This document shows positions 26,064 through 34,835 of a DNA stretch of 64,000 nt, one piece after another. Numbering within the stretch: the first letter of the stretch is position 1; each line of letters begins with the position of its first letter. The stretch is from a virus. The stretch spans positions 36,725 through 100,724 of IMG/VR virus record IMGVR_UViG_3300044470_000379; one strand, given 5' to 3'. Both the position numbers and the translations under genes were made by a program. The notes under the pieces were generated by a model. It searched no databases. It had not been told where the DNA came from and saw only the letters and a program-made list of their open reading frames with translations.

Positions 26064-27295
26064 GTAGAGAGAACAAAGACGAAGGATTTGCAAAAATCCG
26101 GAACGGCATAAATAAGCATATCAAGGAAGGCAAGCTTCATCCCTTTGATCTTGGCATCTATCTCTGGCTGCACCTGAACTGCAACTGGAAGACTGGGGTG
26201 TGCCGACAAACGGCCCTTGGTATCGCGCTCAATGGATTCAACGACGCGGGCTTAAAAGAGACAATTCAAAAGTCACTCCGCAGGCTCCGGAAGCACGGAT
26301 ACATCAACTACCCGAAGGGGGTTGGTAAGCGGGGTGGATACCTAATCGTAATTCATAAATTTGAACCCTCGGCACTGAGGGGATACCGCATAAACGCTTG
26401 GTTCTACACGGATAAAGTGGAACCACGGTTGGAGGAAATAAACGGTGGCAGCCACGGTAAAGCAGACGGTGAAGCCGCGGTCGAAGCAGCGGTGGATGCG
26501 CTAGTGGAGGAACAGCAGAGACACAGTGAGGACACAGTGGAGGCACCTATTCCAGACGTTCCAGACCTCCAAACTTCCAGACCGGCCAGACCTGCCACAC
26601 TCCCCGTTGTTGTTGAGAGTGAAAATTCCCCCGAGGAAACAACGGATCAACCGATGGAATCTCAAAAGCCAGAAACCGTTCAATGGTCGGACGATAGGTG
26701 GGTCGATCCAAAAGCTGGGAAGTTCCAAGACCGTAAAGCAATTCCCTATAGACCCAACCGGCGGGCAACCGAGGAGAAAAAGCAGCCCATTCACACCCCC
26801 CTGTCGGCGCGTAGGGATGCTTGGACACCCGCGGATCGCCTCGCGGACCAGTTTTTCGACCAACTAGGTAAGTTGAGCAAGTTCAAGGATGATTTTGAGA
26901 ATGGTCTTTGGTCGGTCCCGCTGAGGGACTTGCTCAACAAAGGCACAACCTATGAACACATTTCCCAGTGCATTAGGTGGGCCTTGCTGGATTCCGCCTT
27001 TTGGGTGGAGGCCGTCAACAAAGCCGTGAGTAAAGGCCCCGTAAAGATGTTTGTCGATAACTTCTCCAAGATCGAAAGCGCCCGCGAGGGGGAGTCCAAG
27101 GCTGGTGCCCTGCGCAAAAAGAAGATCGCGGAAATCAAAAACGAGGGCAAGGCCCAGTACCGTCAAGATGGCGGAGCATTCAAGACCGGAGACGAGGCCG
27201 TATGCTGCGACTGCGGCAAGACCGGGGCCAACGCCGAGGGGTTCCCCCGGTGCCAAGACTGCTTGAACAAGTTCGGAGATGCGGCGAATGCTTGA
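26060..27295 (+). CDS. winged-helix replication protein (DnaD or initiator-like)
   Basis: 411 aa. The first 110 residues look like a winged helix (LGIYLWLHLNCNWKTGVCRQTALGI, KSLRRLRKHGYINYPKGVGKRGGY). The middle is Pro/Glu-rich and disordered. The end carries a CxxC...CxxC zinc motif (VCCDCGKTGA, FPRCQDCL). Its place between the primase-helicase and an AAA+ loader suggests a replisome organiser that recognises origin DNA or bridges helicase and loader. That role is an inference. Confidence 0.65.
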   Translation: MSRENKDEGFAKIRNGINKHIKEGKLHPFDLGIYLWLHLNCNWKTGVCRQTALGIALNGFNDAGLKETIQKSLRRLRKHGYINYPKGVGKRGGYLIVIHKFEPSALRGYRINAWFYTDKVEPRLEEINGGSHGKADGEAAVEAAVDALVEEQQRHSEDTVEAPIPDVPDLQTSRPARPATLPVVVESENSPEETTDQPMESQKPETVQWSDDRWVDPKAGKFQDRKAIPYRPNRRATEEKKQPIHTPLSARRDAWTPADRLADQFFDQLGKLSKFKDDFENGLWSVPLRDLLNKGTTYEHISQCIRWALLDSAFWVEAVNKAVSKGPVKMFVDNFSKIESAREGESKAGALRKKKIAEIKNEGKAQYRQDGGAFKTGDEAVCCDCGKTGANAEGFPRCQDCLNKFGDAANA

Positions 27296-28199
27296 AACTA
27301 AGAGACCGATTTGGTATGAAAAGCTCGAACGGGAGCGTCTCGGGAACGAAGGCTATGCTTGGTTTGTAAGTCGTTTCGACGAGAAGTGCCCCAACTGCCC
27401 CCAATGTCGCGGAGAGCGCGAGATGTTGGTTCCCGATCCGGTAACGAAAAAATACAACGAAGACAACGGGAACAAGGACAGCAACCCGATGATGCTGGTG
27501 ACTTGCTCCACCTGCGTCAGGTACGCCCGCCGCCTATCGAACTTTACCAGAATCTACCGGGATACGGTGCCTCCACGCTACCGCGAGATCACCCTGAAGA
27601 ACCTGAAGCCTTATGGCAAGTCCACGCTTTCCACAGAGCGCCAACAGGAAGTCATTAATGCGCTTAAGGCAAATCCCGAGGGCTCTTATGCGTTTTTCGG
27701 GCCGCCGGGAACCAGCAAAACCACATGGACGACGGCGTTGTACGCGGACTTGCTGTGGAAGACCTGCATGCGCGAGGATTACAGGCGGGTTTTTCCCGTG
27801 CGCCGCATTTCCACCAAGCTTATGCTGGACCAACACACCGATTGGACGATGCACAAACACGACCCGGACGATGAATTCAAGCCCATGCTCATGGAGCCCG
27901 AGGTATCAAGCGAGAAGATCAAGGCAGCATCGGACAGCGGCGGCAAGTTCCACCTTTTCCTCGAAGAGATCGACAAAATCAAGGAGACGGAAGTTCGCCG
28001 TGCCAATTTGTTTGAAATCTTGAACTCCCTGCATGACAACTACGGGCAGCTTGTGGTGAACAGCAACCTCACGTTCAACGAATTCAGCAATGTGTTCGGC
28101 GCGGATTTCAGCCGCCGCATCAGGGACATTTGTGCCATCATCGACCTTTTTCCACCCAAAGAAAGGGGCAAAAGGACAGGTCCGGCGACCGAAGAATAG
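27288..28199 (+). CDS. DnaC/IstB-like AAA+ helicase loader
   Basis: 303 aa from ATG 27288, with GGAG 9 nt upstream; ATG 27279 is an alternative. An N-terminal zinc cluster (CPNCPQCRGE ... CSTCVRYARR) precedes an AAA+ module: Walker A FFGPPGTSKTTW near residue 137, Walker B HLFLEEIDK near 221, then NSNLTFNEF (sensor 1) and RRIRDICAIIDL (arginine finger/sensor 2). It should load the helicase domain encoded upstream. It overlaps the preceding gene by 8 nt. Confidence 0.8.
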   Translation: MLETKRPIWYEKLERERLGNEGYAWFVSRFDEKCPNCPQCRGEREMLVPDPVTKKYNEDNGNKDSNPMMLVTCSTCVRYARRLSNFTRIYRDTVPPRYREITLKNLKPYGKSTLSTERQQEVINALKANPEGSYAFFGPPGTSKTTWTTALYADLLWKTCMREDYRRVFPVRRISTKLMLDQHTDWTMHKHDPDDEFKPMLMEPEVSSEKIKAASDSGGKFHLFLEEIDKIKETEVRRANLFEILNSLHDNYGQLVVNSNLTFNEFSNVFGADFSRRIRDICAIIDLFPPKERGKRTGPATEE

Positions 28200-28214
28200 T
28201 TTGGCCTCTCCTTC

Positions 28215-28234
28215 CTAAGAAATTTGTCTTAGGA
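28215..28234 (+). terminator. weak hairpin after the replication operon
   Basis: CCTAAGA (28215-28221) pairs with TCTTAGG (28228-28234) around a 6-nt loop, 15 nt after the loader stop. The nearest T-run (CCTTTTT) lies about 13 nt further, so termination may be partial. Confidence 0.4.
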
Positions 28235-28336
28235 CAGAAGTACTATCCTTTTTAGAATCAACAACGATACTTGAGGTTACATTATCCATAGGTTATTGAA
28301 ACAACAACAGTTGAATTCAAAAACTCTTTGACGCGA

Positions 28337-28350
28337 CAGTATTGTGCAGT
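28337..28350 (+). promoter_or_regulatory. CAGTATT-N7-ATG motif
   Basis: CAGTATT 28337-28343 lies 7 nt before ATG 28351. The same spacing occurs at 41247 and 55608. It may be a late-type promoter giving a leaderless or near-leaderless mRNA. Confidence 0.4.
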
Positions 28351-29151
28351 ATGAGTGGAACTTCGGAGAGCGTCCAAAATCAAAAACGCAAAGCCGCGTT
28401 AGACCTCCAAAGGGAAGGTTGCACCATCATGCAAATTGCAAAGCGTCTGGAAGCTAGCCCAAAAACCATTAAGTCATACCTGCGGCTTGAACCCGGACTT
28501 TTCTCGGGAATTTGTGGTGTAAAAGTTGAGGGTAAGGCTCTCTTAGCTCCAGTTCCGTGCTTGAGGTCTTACGGGCATACAGGACGGCACTCTCCTAACT
28601 TATCTGGCATCACAACTAAGGGCGGCCGGCGTGTTATAGAGCTTGCGGCTCGTCCGGAAAATCGGGTATCATTTCGCGGTGAGAAGGCATGGTGGCGTGT
28701 CTCCAAAGATGGTGCGACATGGGTTGCGCTTGGGTCCGAGATAATCAACGGCGATCTAACCGGCCGAAGCGTGGCTCGCCGCATCAAGTACGGTTTCACT
28801 GCAATAGTTCCAGAGTACGCCACCGTGGCAAATCACCAGCGCAACATTTTTAAGATGTCTCATCTTCAGCAATTTCGCAACTATGCTGGAATGCCCTTTT
28901 TTGATGAGTGGAATCGAGATAATGGGGGGTCGTTTTTCGCCGGGGCGAAACGGATTCGGGATAATCTAGGACCAAAACCAAATAAAAATAGCTCCATTCA
29001 CATTGTAGATCAAGCAAAAGGCTTTGTTCCCAGCAATTTGGAGTGGGCGCACCCAAAGAAACAGGTTGCCGAGCAGATGTTCAAGATCATCGCTGACCAA
29101 AAGCACCACATTAAAGAACTGGAGGTGAGGATTGCGGAGTTAGGAGGATAA
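28351..29151 (+). CDS. HNH-like homing endonuclease with N-terminal HTH
   Basis: 266 aa from ATG 28351. The N-terminus contains a helix-turn-helix (CTIMQIAKRLEASPKTIKSYLR). The C-terminal third (RIRDNLGPKPNKNSSIHIVD, KGFVPSNLEWAHPKKQVAEQ) matches a His-Me-finger endonuclease pattern in which a ...N-L-x-W-A-x-P-K-x-Q block follows the active site. It stands alone between the replication genes and a small accessory cluster, typical of a mobile endonuclease. The target is unknown. Confidence 0.6.
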   Translation: MSGTSESVQNQKRKAALDLQREGCTIMQIAKRLEASPKTIKSYLRLEPGLFSGICGVKVEGKALLAPVPCLRSYGHTGRHSPNLSGITTKGGRRVIELAARPENRVSFRGEKAWWRVSKDGATWVALGSEIINGDLTGRSVARRIKYGFTAIVPEYATVANHQRNIFKMSHLQQFRNYAGMPFFDEWNRDNGGSFFAGAKRIRDNLGPKPNKNSSIHIVDQAKGFVPSNLEWAHPKKQVAEQMFKIIADQKHHIKELEVRIAELGG

Positions 29152-29251
29152 TTCTCAAGACAAAGCTCAGGAAGTGGGAGCAGCGACCGACAGACGGGGG
29201 AATCCCGGCTCGGCCCGTTGTTCACGATTTTCCCGGTGTATGCGTTGCCCC

Positions 29252-29830
29252 TTAAATTTTGGCGAAAGTGTTCAGTTTTCCCACGGCTTTCCGCCAGCCC
29301 GCGGGCGCAAGCTCGTTTTCTAACGCCCGGATGAAGCGCTTTCGCCGTGACGAAGTAGTTTGTTTATTGGTGGCCGGAATCACTTCTGAGATTTCGACTC
29401 TGACACACGTTGGGGTCAGCCACTTCAACCGCGGGTCTCCTTTCCGTCCGAGCATTAGTGCTGCGATCTCTTCCGCAAGCGGAGCGACTTTTAGCGGTTT
29501 AGCAGGCTTACCCACGAGGCGGCGTTTTTCGCCGCCGAGAATCGCCACCCCCCTCGCCACATCGATCCCCCACAGTTGGACGCCAGCGTAGACCGAACCG
29601 TTAACGGTTGCGCCATGGCGCTCAATTTCAAATTTGAGAATAGGAGGCTCCCAAAGCATATTTTCCGTGCGATTTAGCAATTTGTAAGCCAGCATCCCGC
29701 CGGAATCGTTGCCGGAAAGCTCACCCCAAGATTCGCACAGTAGATGTTCAATTTTTTCCGCTTCGGCCTCGGCTATTGGGCCAGGGGCGAGTTCCGAAAG
29801 AAGGCTCCGCAGGTTGTTCATGTCGATCAT
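29252..29830 (-). CDS. hypothetical protein with leaderless start
   Basis: 192 aa from ATG 29830, chosen because TATACT lies exactly 6 nt upstream. A second ATG at 29821 is possible. The N-terminus is acidic and helical, the middle beta-like (YAGVQLWGIDVARGVAILGGE) and the C-terminus basic (TSSRRKRFIRALENELAP). No family is recognised. It is transcribed against its neighbours from its own promoter. Confidence 0.6.
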   Translation of the reverse strand: MIDMNNLRSLLSELAPGPIAEAEAEKIEHLLCESWGELSGNDSGGMLAYKLLNRTENMLWEPPILKFEIERHGATVNGSVYAGVQLWGIDVARGVAILGGEKRRLVGKPAKPLKVAPLAEEIAALMLGRKGDPRLKWLTPTCVRVEISEVIPATNKQTTSSRRKRFIRALENELAPAGWRKAVGKLNTFAKI

Positions 29831-29836
29831 ATCTCC

Positions 29837-29873
29837 AGTATAAAAGTATACAGCGGGCCTGGAATTTTCGCTA
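29837..29873 (-). promoter_or_regulatory. TAGC/TATACT promoter, copy 3, with tandem TATACT
   Basis: On the minus strand TAGC (29873-29870) is 23 nt upstream of a first TATACT (29850-29845). A second TATACT (29842-29837) follows 2 nt later and is the one lying 6 nt before ATG 29830. Either -10 box could be used, giving a leaderless or an 8-nt-leader transcript. Confidence 0.65.
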
Positions 29874-30022
29874 CCCAAACTGGCTTTTATTCACATAGTT
29901 CATTGGTACCAGTACCTCCGGCAATATCACACTATAATGTATTTATTGCCAACGACTTGCAAATTTTATTTTCTCCGATTTTTGGCGGGCCTTTAGTATT
30001 ATAATAATTAAAGGAGAAATCG

Positions 30023-30364
30023 ATGTCCGAAGAGATTAATCCACGAATCAAAGAGTTGGCAGCCGCCATCGTGAATAAATTCATCACCGAGGATGAGTTG
30101 CTGACGACATACGGTGTCCCACAAACTCGCCTCACAGCGACAGGCTCGGCCTACGTCACGATCGCGATTTACGGCTGCAACTTGGATTCCCCGGAGCGGT
30201 GGCTCGTGATTCGCGTAGCGGACCACAACAGCGTCGGCTACGGCTGGGACCTTGATCTCCGACCAGACGAGGATTTCGAGACCGTATGGCCCAAGGTCGA
30301 ACGACTACTTAAAACCACAACTTTGGACGGCAGGCACAGAGAACGCGAGTCGGAGGACGAATGA
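30023..30364 (+). CDS. hypothetical protein
   Basis: 113 aa with a strong AAAGGAG site. It appears alpha/beta, with a helical N-terminus (IKELAAAIVNKFITEDELL) and a strand-rich centre (SAYVTIAIYGCNL, LVIRVADHN). The upstream region has TATAAT-like elements at about 29932 and 29998. It begins a run of four small genes, possibly one transcript ending at the terminator at 31158. Function unknown. Confidence 0.55.
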   Translation: MSEEINPRIKELAAAIVNKFITEDELLTTYGVPQTRLTATGSAYVTIAIYGCNLDSPERWLVIRVADHNSVGYGWDLDLRPDEDFETVWPKVERLLKTTTLDGRHRERESEDE

Positions 30365-30516
30365 AGAAAAGCAAGTTTTGTGAGCACGTGAACAAGAAGC
30401 TCAAGGTGCCCGTCGCAGAGTGCGACCTGTGCACCTACGAGGCGCTGGAAAAAGCCGAGGCCGAGGCACTCGCCAAAGGCCCAAGCGCGAAAAAGAGGAT
30501 AAAGAAGGAGAAATGA
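30361..30516 (+). CDS. small Cys-containing basic protein
   Basis: 51 aa. ATG overlaps the previous stop (ATGA). It reads MKKSKFCEHVNKK...CDLCTYEALEKAEA..., a C/H...CxxC pattern that may bind zinc, with a Lys-rich tail. Coupled translation and the next gene's tight spacing support it being real despite its size. Confidence 0.5.
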   Translation: MKKSKFCEHVNKKLKVPVAECDLCTYEALEKAEAEALAKGPSAKKRIKKEK

Positions 30517-30518
30517 AG

Positions 30519-30767
30519 ATGGCTTTATACGAAACAAAATTTCCAACAATGTTTGGGCCCATGAAGTGCGGGGGTTCCGACACAGGCAAGCCGCCCGAGT
30601 GCGGTGCTCCCGTGGAGTTCTATTGGTGCGACAGCGATGATTCCTTTTTCGGGGACATGTGCTTCTTTTGCAAGAAACACCGGGTCAAATTTCGAGAGGA
30701 GAATCACGAGTTTTTGACGACGAAAGACCCGTTTACCTTCGATACCGAGTCGCAGCCTTGGAGGTGA
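30519..30767 (+). CDS. small putative zinc-binding protein
   Basis: 82 aa from ATG 30519, 8 nt after GGAG; ATG 30513 is an alternative. Several cysteines and histidines (MKCGGSDT...ECGAPVEFYWC, MCFFCKKHRVKF) fit a treble-clef or zinc-ribbon. It is the third gene of a small-gene run. No family name can be given. Confidence 0.5.
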   Translation: MALYETKFPTMFGPMKCGGSDTGKPPECGAPVEFYWCDSDDSFFGDMCFFCKKHRVKFREENHEFLTTKDPFTFDTESQPWR

Positions 30768-30771
30768 AGCG

Positions 30772-31095
30772 ATGAGGCAATGCTTGGGGATGAATCTGGC
30801 TTATTGGGGAGAGCCTTTCGATCTCACTTGGGATGATGACCCAGATCGTTGCCCGAATCCCGCCACCTGCCGTTACTATGTTAATGAGTGTGGACATCGG
30901 ATTCCGCTTTGTGCGGAGCATTATGACATCTGGGAGGGCGGATTCCCGGACGAGCCGGACGAGTCGCTTCCCTGTCTCGGCGACGGTCCCCGCGAAGGCG
31001 GATGCGATCACGAATGGTGCGAGTCCTTTCGGGAGGTTTGGGGGTGGGGGAGGACGTATAGAGCACAAAAGTGGGGAAGGGAAACAAGCGTATAA
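30772..31095 (+). CDS. small Cys/His-rich protein
   Basis: 107 aa. It contains CPNPATCRYYVNECGHRIPLC-EHY, a metal-binding pattern like that in the preceding gene, plus a second cluster near residue 70 (CLGDGPREGGCDHEWCES). The gene is followed by a terminator 60 nt on. The three consecutive Cys-rich genes may be related accessory proteins. Confidence 0.5.
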   Translation: MRQCLGMNLAYWGEPFDLTWDDDPDRCPNPATCRYYVNECGHRIPLCAEHYDIWEGGFPDEPDESLPCLGDGPREGGCDHEWCESFREVWGWGRTYRAQKWGRETSV

Positions 31096-31157
31096 TTCCC
31101 AAAACTTCCTTAAAGTCGCAGCGGCCTAGAGTATTAAGCTCCAGGCGCAAAAAGATT

Positions 31158-31192
31158 CGGGTGCCGGGTTGGAGCGGCACCCGAAGATTTTT
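31158..31192 (+). terminator. rho-independent terminator
   Basis: A perfect 9-bp stem, CGGGTGCCG with CGGCACCCG, and an 8-nt loop, followed by AAGATTTTT. It ends the small-gene run before the ribonucleotide reductase gene. Confidence 0.75.
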
Positions 31193-31355
31193 CTTCCGAC
31201 TCCGCTTTTCCCAGCAATGGTTGGGAAATCGCGTCCGCTTCGAAAACCGCGAGTTAGTGAATCCGCCTAATATCTAAACCTAAGTTGTCACCCGAATCGA
31301 ACTGCATTGTAACTCCACAGTTCATACCCAAGCTTCGAGAGGAATTTTCCATACC

Positions 31356-33275
31356 ATGGTCAGCAAGGCCGTTGATGCCGCGTACAACATTTCACCCTAT
31401 TCCCAATACATCCACAAGAGTCGCTATGCCCGATGGCTTCCCGAAAAAGGCCGCCGCGAACACTGGGACGAAACGGTCCATCGCTACACAGAGTTTTTTA
31501 CTCCCAGGATTCCCAAGGCGGACAGGGAGTCTACCGCGAAGGAAATCGAGGAGGCGATCCTCCGCATGGAGGTCATGCCGTCCATGCGCGCGATGATGAC
31601 CGCGGGGGAAGCCCTCGAAAAAGACAACTGTGCCGGGTACAATTGTTCTTATCTTGCAGTAGATGATCCGCGTGCGTTCGACGAGGCGATGTACATCAGC
31701 ATGTGCGGGACGGGCGTCGGCTTCAGCGTCGAGCGCCAGTACGTCAACCAGATGCCCGTCGTCGCCGAGAAATTCTATGACACGGATACGGTCATCAAAG
31801 TCCGGGACAGCAAGATCGGCTGGGCCAGTTCCTTTCGCCAACTGGTTTCCCTTCTGTACGGCGGGCTCATCCCGAAGTGGGATTTGAGCGCCGTCCGCCC
31901 CGCGGGGTCGGTCCTCCGCACCATGGGCGGCAGGGCGAGCGGCCCAGGGCCCCTCGACCGCCTCTTCAAGTTCACCATCAGCATCTTCCAGAAGGCGGCG
32001 GGCCGCAAGCTCAACTCGCTGGAATGCCACGACCTGATGTGCACGATCGCGGACATCGTGGTCGTGGGGGGCGTCAGGCGCTCGGCAATGCTATCCCTGT
32101 CGAACCTCAGCGACGAGCGCATGCGCAACGCCAAGAACGGCCAGTGGTGGACCGATTTCGACTACCGCCGCCTCGCGAACAATTCCGTCGCCTACACGGA
32201 GAAGCCGGAACCGGAAATCTTCATCAGGGAGTTCCTCACCCTGATCGAGTCGAAATCCGGAGAGCGCGGCATCTTCAACCGGGTCGCGGCCCAGCAATGG
32301 GCGAAGAAGACGGGCCGCCGCAAGTGGGAGAACATCGATTTCGGCGTGAATCCGTGCGCGGAGATCATCCTGCGTTCCAAGGGCCTGTGCAACCTCAGCG
32401 AATGCGTGATCCGGCCGAACGACACCAAGGCGAGCATCAAAAAGAAGATACGGCTCGCCACGATCATCGGCTGCCTCCAATCCACCCTGACGAAATTCCG
32501 CTACCTGCGCAGGGAATGGCAGACGAACGCCGAGGAGGAACGCCTGCTGGGCGTGTCCCTGACCGGGATCATGGACAACAAGATGATGTCCGCCAACGGG
32601 CCCGAGCTTGAGAAGCTGCTGGACGAATTCCGCGAGTACGCCGTCGAGGTCGCCACGGAATGGGCCGCCAAGCTCCGCATCGAGGTCCCGGCCGCCATCA
32701 CCTGCGTGAAGCCCAGCGGCACCGTGAGCCAGTTGGTGAACAGTTCCTCCGGCATTCACACTCGTTTCTCCCGCTGGCTCGTCCGCGCTGTGCGCGAGGA
32801 CCGCAAGAGCCCGGTGTCGGCCTTCCTCAAGTCCATCGGCATACCGAACGAGCCCGAGTCGGTGAAGCCGAACGACGTGGATGTCTTTTACTTCCCAATG
32901 GAGTCCCCGGAGACGAGCGTTTGCAGGAATGACCTGAATGCCATCCAGCAATTGGAGCTTTACCTTACGTACAAGATGCATTGGACGGAGCACAACCCGT
33001 CCTGCACGATCTACGTCAAAGAGAGCGAATGGACCGAAGTGCTGGCGTGGGTGTACAAGCATTTCGACATCATCGGCGGGGTCTCCTTCCTGCCGCATTC
33101 CAACCACATCTACAAGCAGAGCCCGTACAAGGAAATATCCAAGGACGAGTATTACAGCCTGCTGGAGAAGATGCCCGCGATAGACTGGGGCCTTCTCCAG
33201 CAATTCGAGACCGAGGACATGACCGACGGGGCCAAGGAACTCGCATGCTCGGCCAACAACTGCGAGCTTGCATAG
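31356..33275 (+). CDS. nrdJ: class II (adenosylcobalamin-dependent) ribonucleoside-triphosphate reductase
   Basis: 639 aa. Key features of monomeric B12-dependent RTPR are present: NCAGYNCSY (C92 region), NPCAEIIL (thiyl-radical Cys and catalytic Glu, near residue 330), KPSGTVSQLVNSSSGIHTR (phosphate-binding), PHSNHIYKQSPY, and a C-terminal cysteine pair (ELACSANNCELA). It converts NTPs to dNTPs for phage replication and needs host or environmental cobalamin but no oxygen or activase. GAGAGGA lies upstream of the ATG. The next gene is MazG-like, consistent with nucleotide-pool control. Confidence 0.9.
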   Translation: MVSKAVDAAYNISPYSQYIHKSRYARWLPEKGRREHWDETVHRYTEFFTPRIPKADRESTAKEIEEAILRMEVMPSMRAMMTAGEALEKDNCAGYNCSYLAVDDPRAFDEAMYISMCGTGVGFSVERQYVNQMPVVAEKFYDTDTVIKVRDSKIGWASSFRQLVSLLYGGLIPKWDLSAVRPAGSVLRTMGGRASGPGPLDRLFKFTISIFQKAAGRKLNSLECHDLMCTIADIVVVGGVRRSAMLSLSNLSDERMRNAKNGQWWTDFDYRRLANNSVAYTEKPEPEIFIREFLTLIESKSGERGIFNRVAAQQWAKKTGRRKWENIDFGVNPCAEIILRSKGLCNLSECVIRPNDTKASIKKKIRLATIIGCLQSTLTKFRYLRREWQTNAEEERLLGVSLTGIMDNKMMSANGPELEKLLDEFREYAVEVATEWAAKLRIEVPAAITCVKPSGTVSQLVNSSSGIHTRFSRWLVRAVREDRKSPVSAFLKSIGIPNEPESVKPNDVDVFYFPMESPETSVCRNDLNAIQQLELYLTYKMHWTEHNPSCTIYVKESEWTEVLAWVYKHFDIIGGVSFLPHSNHIYKQSPYKEISKDEYYSLLEKMPAIDWGLLQQFETEDMTDGAKELACSANNCELA

Positions 33276-33313
33276 GACGACACTCCCGGAAAACGCAGTA
33301 TTCAACGACAGAG

Positions 33314-33559
33314 ATGAATATCGAACAGGTGTGCGGATTGATCGCCGACGAGCTTCGCAGGGCCGTGAAGAAGCACGGTCCCATGGCGAGCGCCCACGAA
33401 GGCTACGCCGTGATTCTCGAAGAGACGGACGAGCTTTGGGACGAGATCAAAGAGCAGTATCCGAACAAGGGCAAGCAGCTTGAAGAGGCAATCCAAGTCG
33501 CGGCGATGGCGGCCCGGTTCGTCCTCGACGTGTGCTGCAAGGAAACGGATGGAAATTAA
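33314..33559 (+). CDS. MazG-like nucleotide pyrophosphohydrolase
   Basis: 81 aa. The motif EETDELWDEIKE followed by a second helix (EEAIQVAAMAARFVLDV) matches the ExxE...ExxD metal-binding core of all-alpha NTP pyrophosphatases of small phage type. It probably hydrolyses NTPs or dNTPs to monophosphates and acts with the adjacent reductase. CAGTATT lies 11 nt upstream of the ATG. It overlaps the next gene by 11 nt. Confidence 0.65.
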   Translation: MNIEQVCGLIADELRRAVKKHGPMASAHEGYAVILEETDELWDEIKEQYPNKGKQLEEAIQVAAMAARFVLDVCCKETDGN

Positions 33560-33830
33560 GCTGCAATTCCGCATTACGCTCGCGGACGGGACAGAGACCT
33601 CGCAGGAGATCACCGCCCCGGCCGATCCGCAGTACCCGATTGACCAGCAGACGCAGCTTCTCATGATGCAGATGCTCAAGCAGTACGCGAGCGTGGGGCT
33701 GCTCCGCAACCCGGAGAAGAACAAGTTCATCCTGATCTGCCCGAGCCGACTCGCCACGGTGGAGTGCGAGTTGCCGAGCATCCTGCTCGCCGGGGCCAAC
33801 GAAGTTCCCAAGCCCGCCATCATCGAATAG
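33549..33830 (+). CDS. hypothetical protein
   Basis: 93 aa, starting at an ATG inside the end of the MazG-like gene. Strand-rich N-terminus (MEIKLQFRITLADGT), a Gln/Met-rich helix (QQTQLLMMQMLKQYAS) and a compact C-terminus. Unrecognised. Overlap suggests translation coupled to the MazG-like gene. Confidence 0.5.
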   Translation: MEIKLQFRITLADGTETSQEITAPADPQYPIDQQTQLLMMQMLKQYASVGLLRNPEKNKFILICPSRLATVECELPSILLAGANEVPKPAIIE

Positions 33831-33858
33831 CGGAATCCCGGCTAGCGGGCTCTTTTGT

Positions 33859-34137
33859 ATGCGAATCCTCACGATCGATAGCGTTGCCATCGAATACACC
33901 AAGACCTGCAAGGATTTCGGCTACCTCGGGGTGGAGTGCTGCGACAATTGCCACGGGGACCCGGACAACCACCTAGATGTCGTGCAAGTCAACGGGGAGC
34001 CAGCGCTCCTGTGCTGCAAGCTGAGGATGTTTTTCTATCCCGAGGGCGCTGATTCCAAGCTTTCTCCGGAAGAGAGGCTCCTCCGTGCTATCTTCGGGGA
34101 ATCTTGCGGACGGGTTGACCCCCAACAATTCGACTAA
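33859..34137 (+). CDS. hypothetical protein with Cys cluster
   Basis: 92 aa. It contains GVECCDNCHGDPDNHLDV and later LLCCKL, which could form a metal site. The neighbouring frames are short accessory genes. No known family is recognised. Confidence 0.5.
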   Translation: MRILTIDSVAIEYTKTCKDFGYLGVECCDNCHGDPDNHLDVVQVNGEPALLCCKLRMFFYPEGADSKLSPEERLLRAIFGESCGRVDPQQFD

Positions 34138-34168
34138 AGCCTTCCTTAGTAGACGGAGGCCTCCTCCA

Positions 34169-34375
34169 ATGGCACAGTCCGAAATTGACACGCTGGTCCA
34201 GATTCTCGCTGTGTTGATCGACCGTTTGGGCGGCGAAGTGGTTGTCAGTCGAAGGGAATTCGACATGTACGGAGGCGTCTCCGTGCTGGGGCGCAACCTG
34301 TCATCCGATCACATGCTGCTGAGGCTCGGCGGGGACATGGCTGCCGTTGCCGAGGAAGACGAACCCTCCGAATAG
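34169..34375 (+). CDS. small protein, paralogue-like to the gene at 42626
   Basis: 68 aa from ATG 34169 with GGAGG upstream. It reads MAQSEIDTLVQILAVLIDRLGGEVVVSRREF, which parallels the 95-aa product at 42626 (QNQQLLLQALAFLIDNLGYRIAEGRELF). Its last 67 nt overlap the convergent gene on the minus strand. Function unknown. Confidence 0.5.
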   Translation: MAQSEIDTLVQILAVLIDRLGGEVVVSRREFDMYGGVSVLGRNLSSDHMLLRLGGDMAAVAEEDEPSE

Positions 34376-34734
34376 CGTCTCGCCAACGCTTCCCGAATCG
34401 GCGGCCAAAAAGCCCCCCAGTCCTTCACTTCGTCGAACACCAGCCTGTTCGCCTGCCAGTACAGGCCGCGCTGGATCGATCCCCGGCTCGCCGGATAGAG
34501 GCAGACTATCTGGCCGTCGCCGTCCGGGAACAACGGCACGTCGACGATCTTCAGGAACTCGAATTGGATGCTGTTGAGTTCTTCCGTTCCCGCGTTGTAG
34601 CCGATCACGACGCCGCGGGGCCTGTTTTCCTCGATCCACCAGCGTTCCTTCCCGGCGGAAATCTCCTTCAGGATTCCGCGCAGGGCTTTGACGCTGACTA
34701 CGAAAGTTCGATCTATGGCGAACGGGTTACCCAT
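34309..34734 (-). CDS. hypothetical protein with leaderless start
   Basis: 141 aa from ATG 34734, exactly 6 nt downstream of TATACT. It is a compact alpha/beta sequence (TFVVSVKALRGILKEISAGK, IQFEFLKIVDVPLF) with a Ser-rich tail that is antisense to the neighbouring gene's end. It is divergent from the DUF5317-like gene, and both are served by back-to-back copies of the same promoter. Confidence 0.6.
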   Translation of the reverse strand: MGNPFAIDRTFVVSVKALRGILKEISAGKERWWIEENRPRGVVIGYNAGTEELNSIQFEFLKIVDVPLFPDGDGQIVCLYPASRGSIQRGLYWQANRLVFDEVKDWGAFWPPIREALARRYSEGSSSSATAAMSPPSLSSM

Positions 34735-34740
34735 ACCCAA

Positions 34741-34770
34741 AGTATACAGAGGCGGGAGGGGTTTTAGCTA
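34741..34770 (-). promoter_or_regulatory. TAGC/TATACT leaderless promoter, copy 4
   Basis: On the minus strand TAGC(T)AAAA lies 24 nt upstream of TATACT (34746-34741), then 6 nt to ATG 34734. A block CAACAACTTAGAA further upstream is shared with copy 8 at 52832. Confidence 0.7.
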
Positions 34771-34804
34771 GGTTCTAAGTTGTTGATTGCACGGGGCATG
34801 AAAA

Positions 34805-34835
34805 TAGCCAAAATTCCCCCGGCCCGTTGTATACT
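34805..34835 (+). promoter_or_regulatory. TAGC/TATACT leaderless promoter, copy 5
   Basis: TAGCCAAAA starts at 34805, 25 nt upstream of TATACT 34830-34835. Six nucleotides separate it from ATG 34842. It is divergent from copy 4, with about 35 nt between them. Confidence 0.7.
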
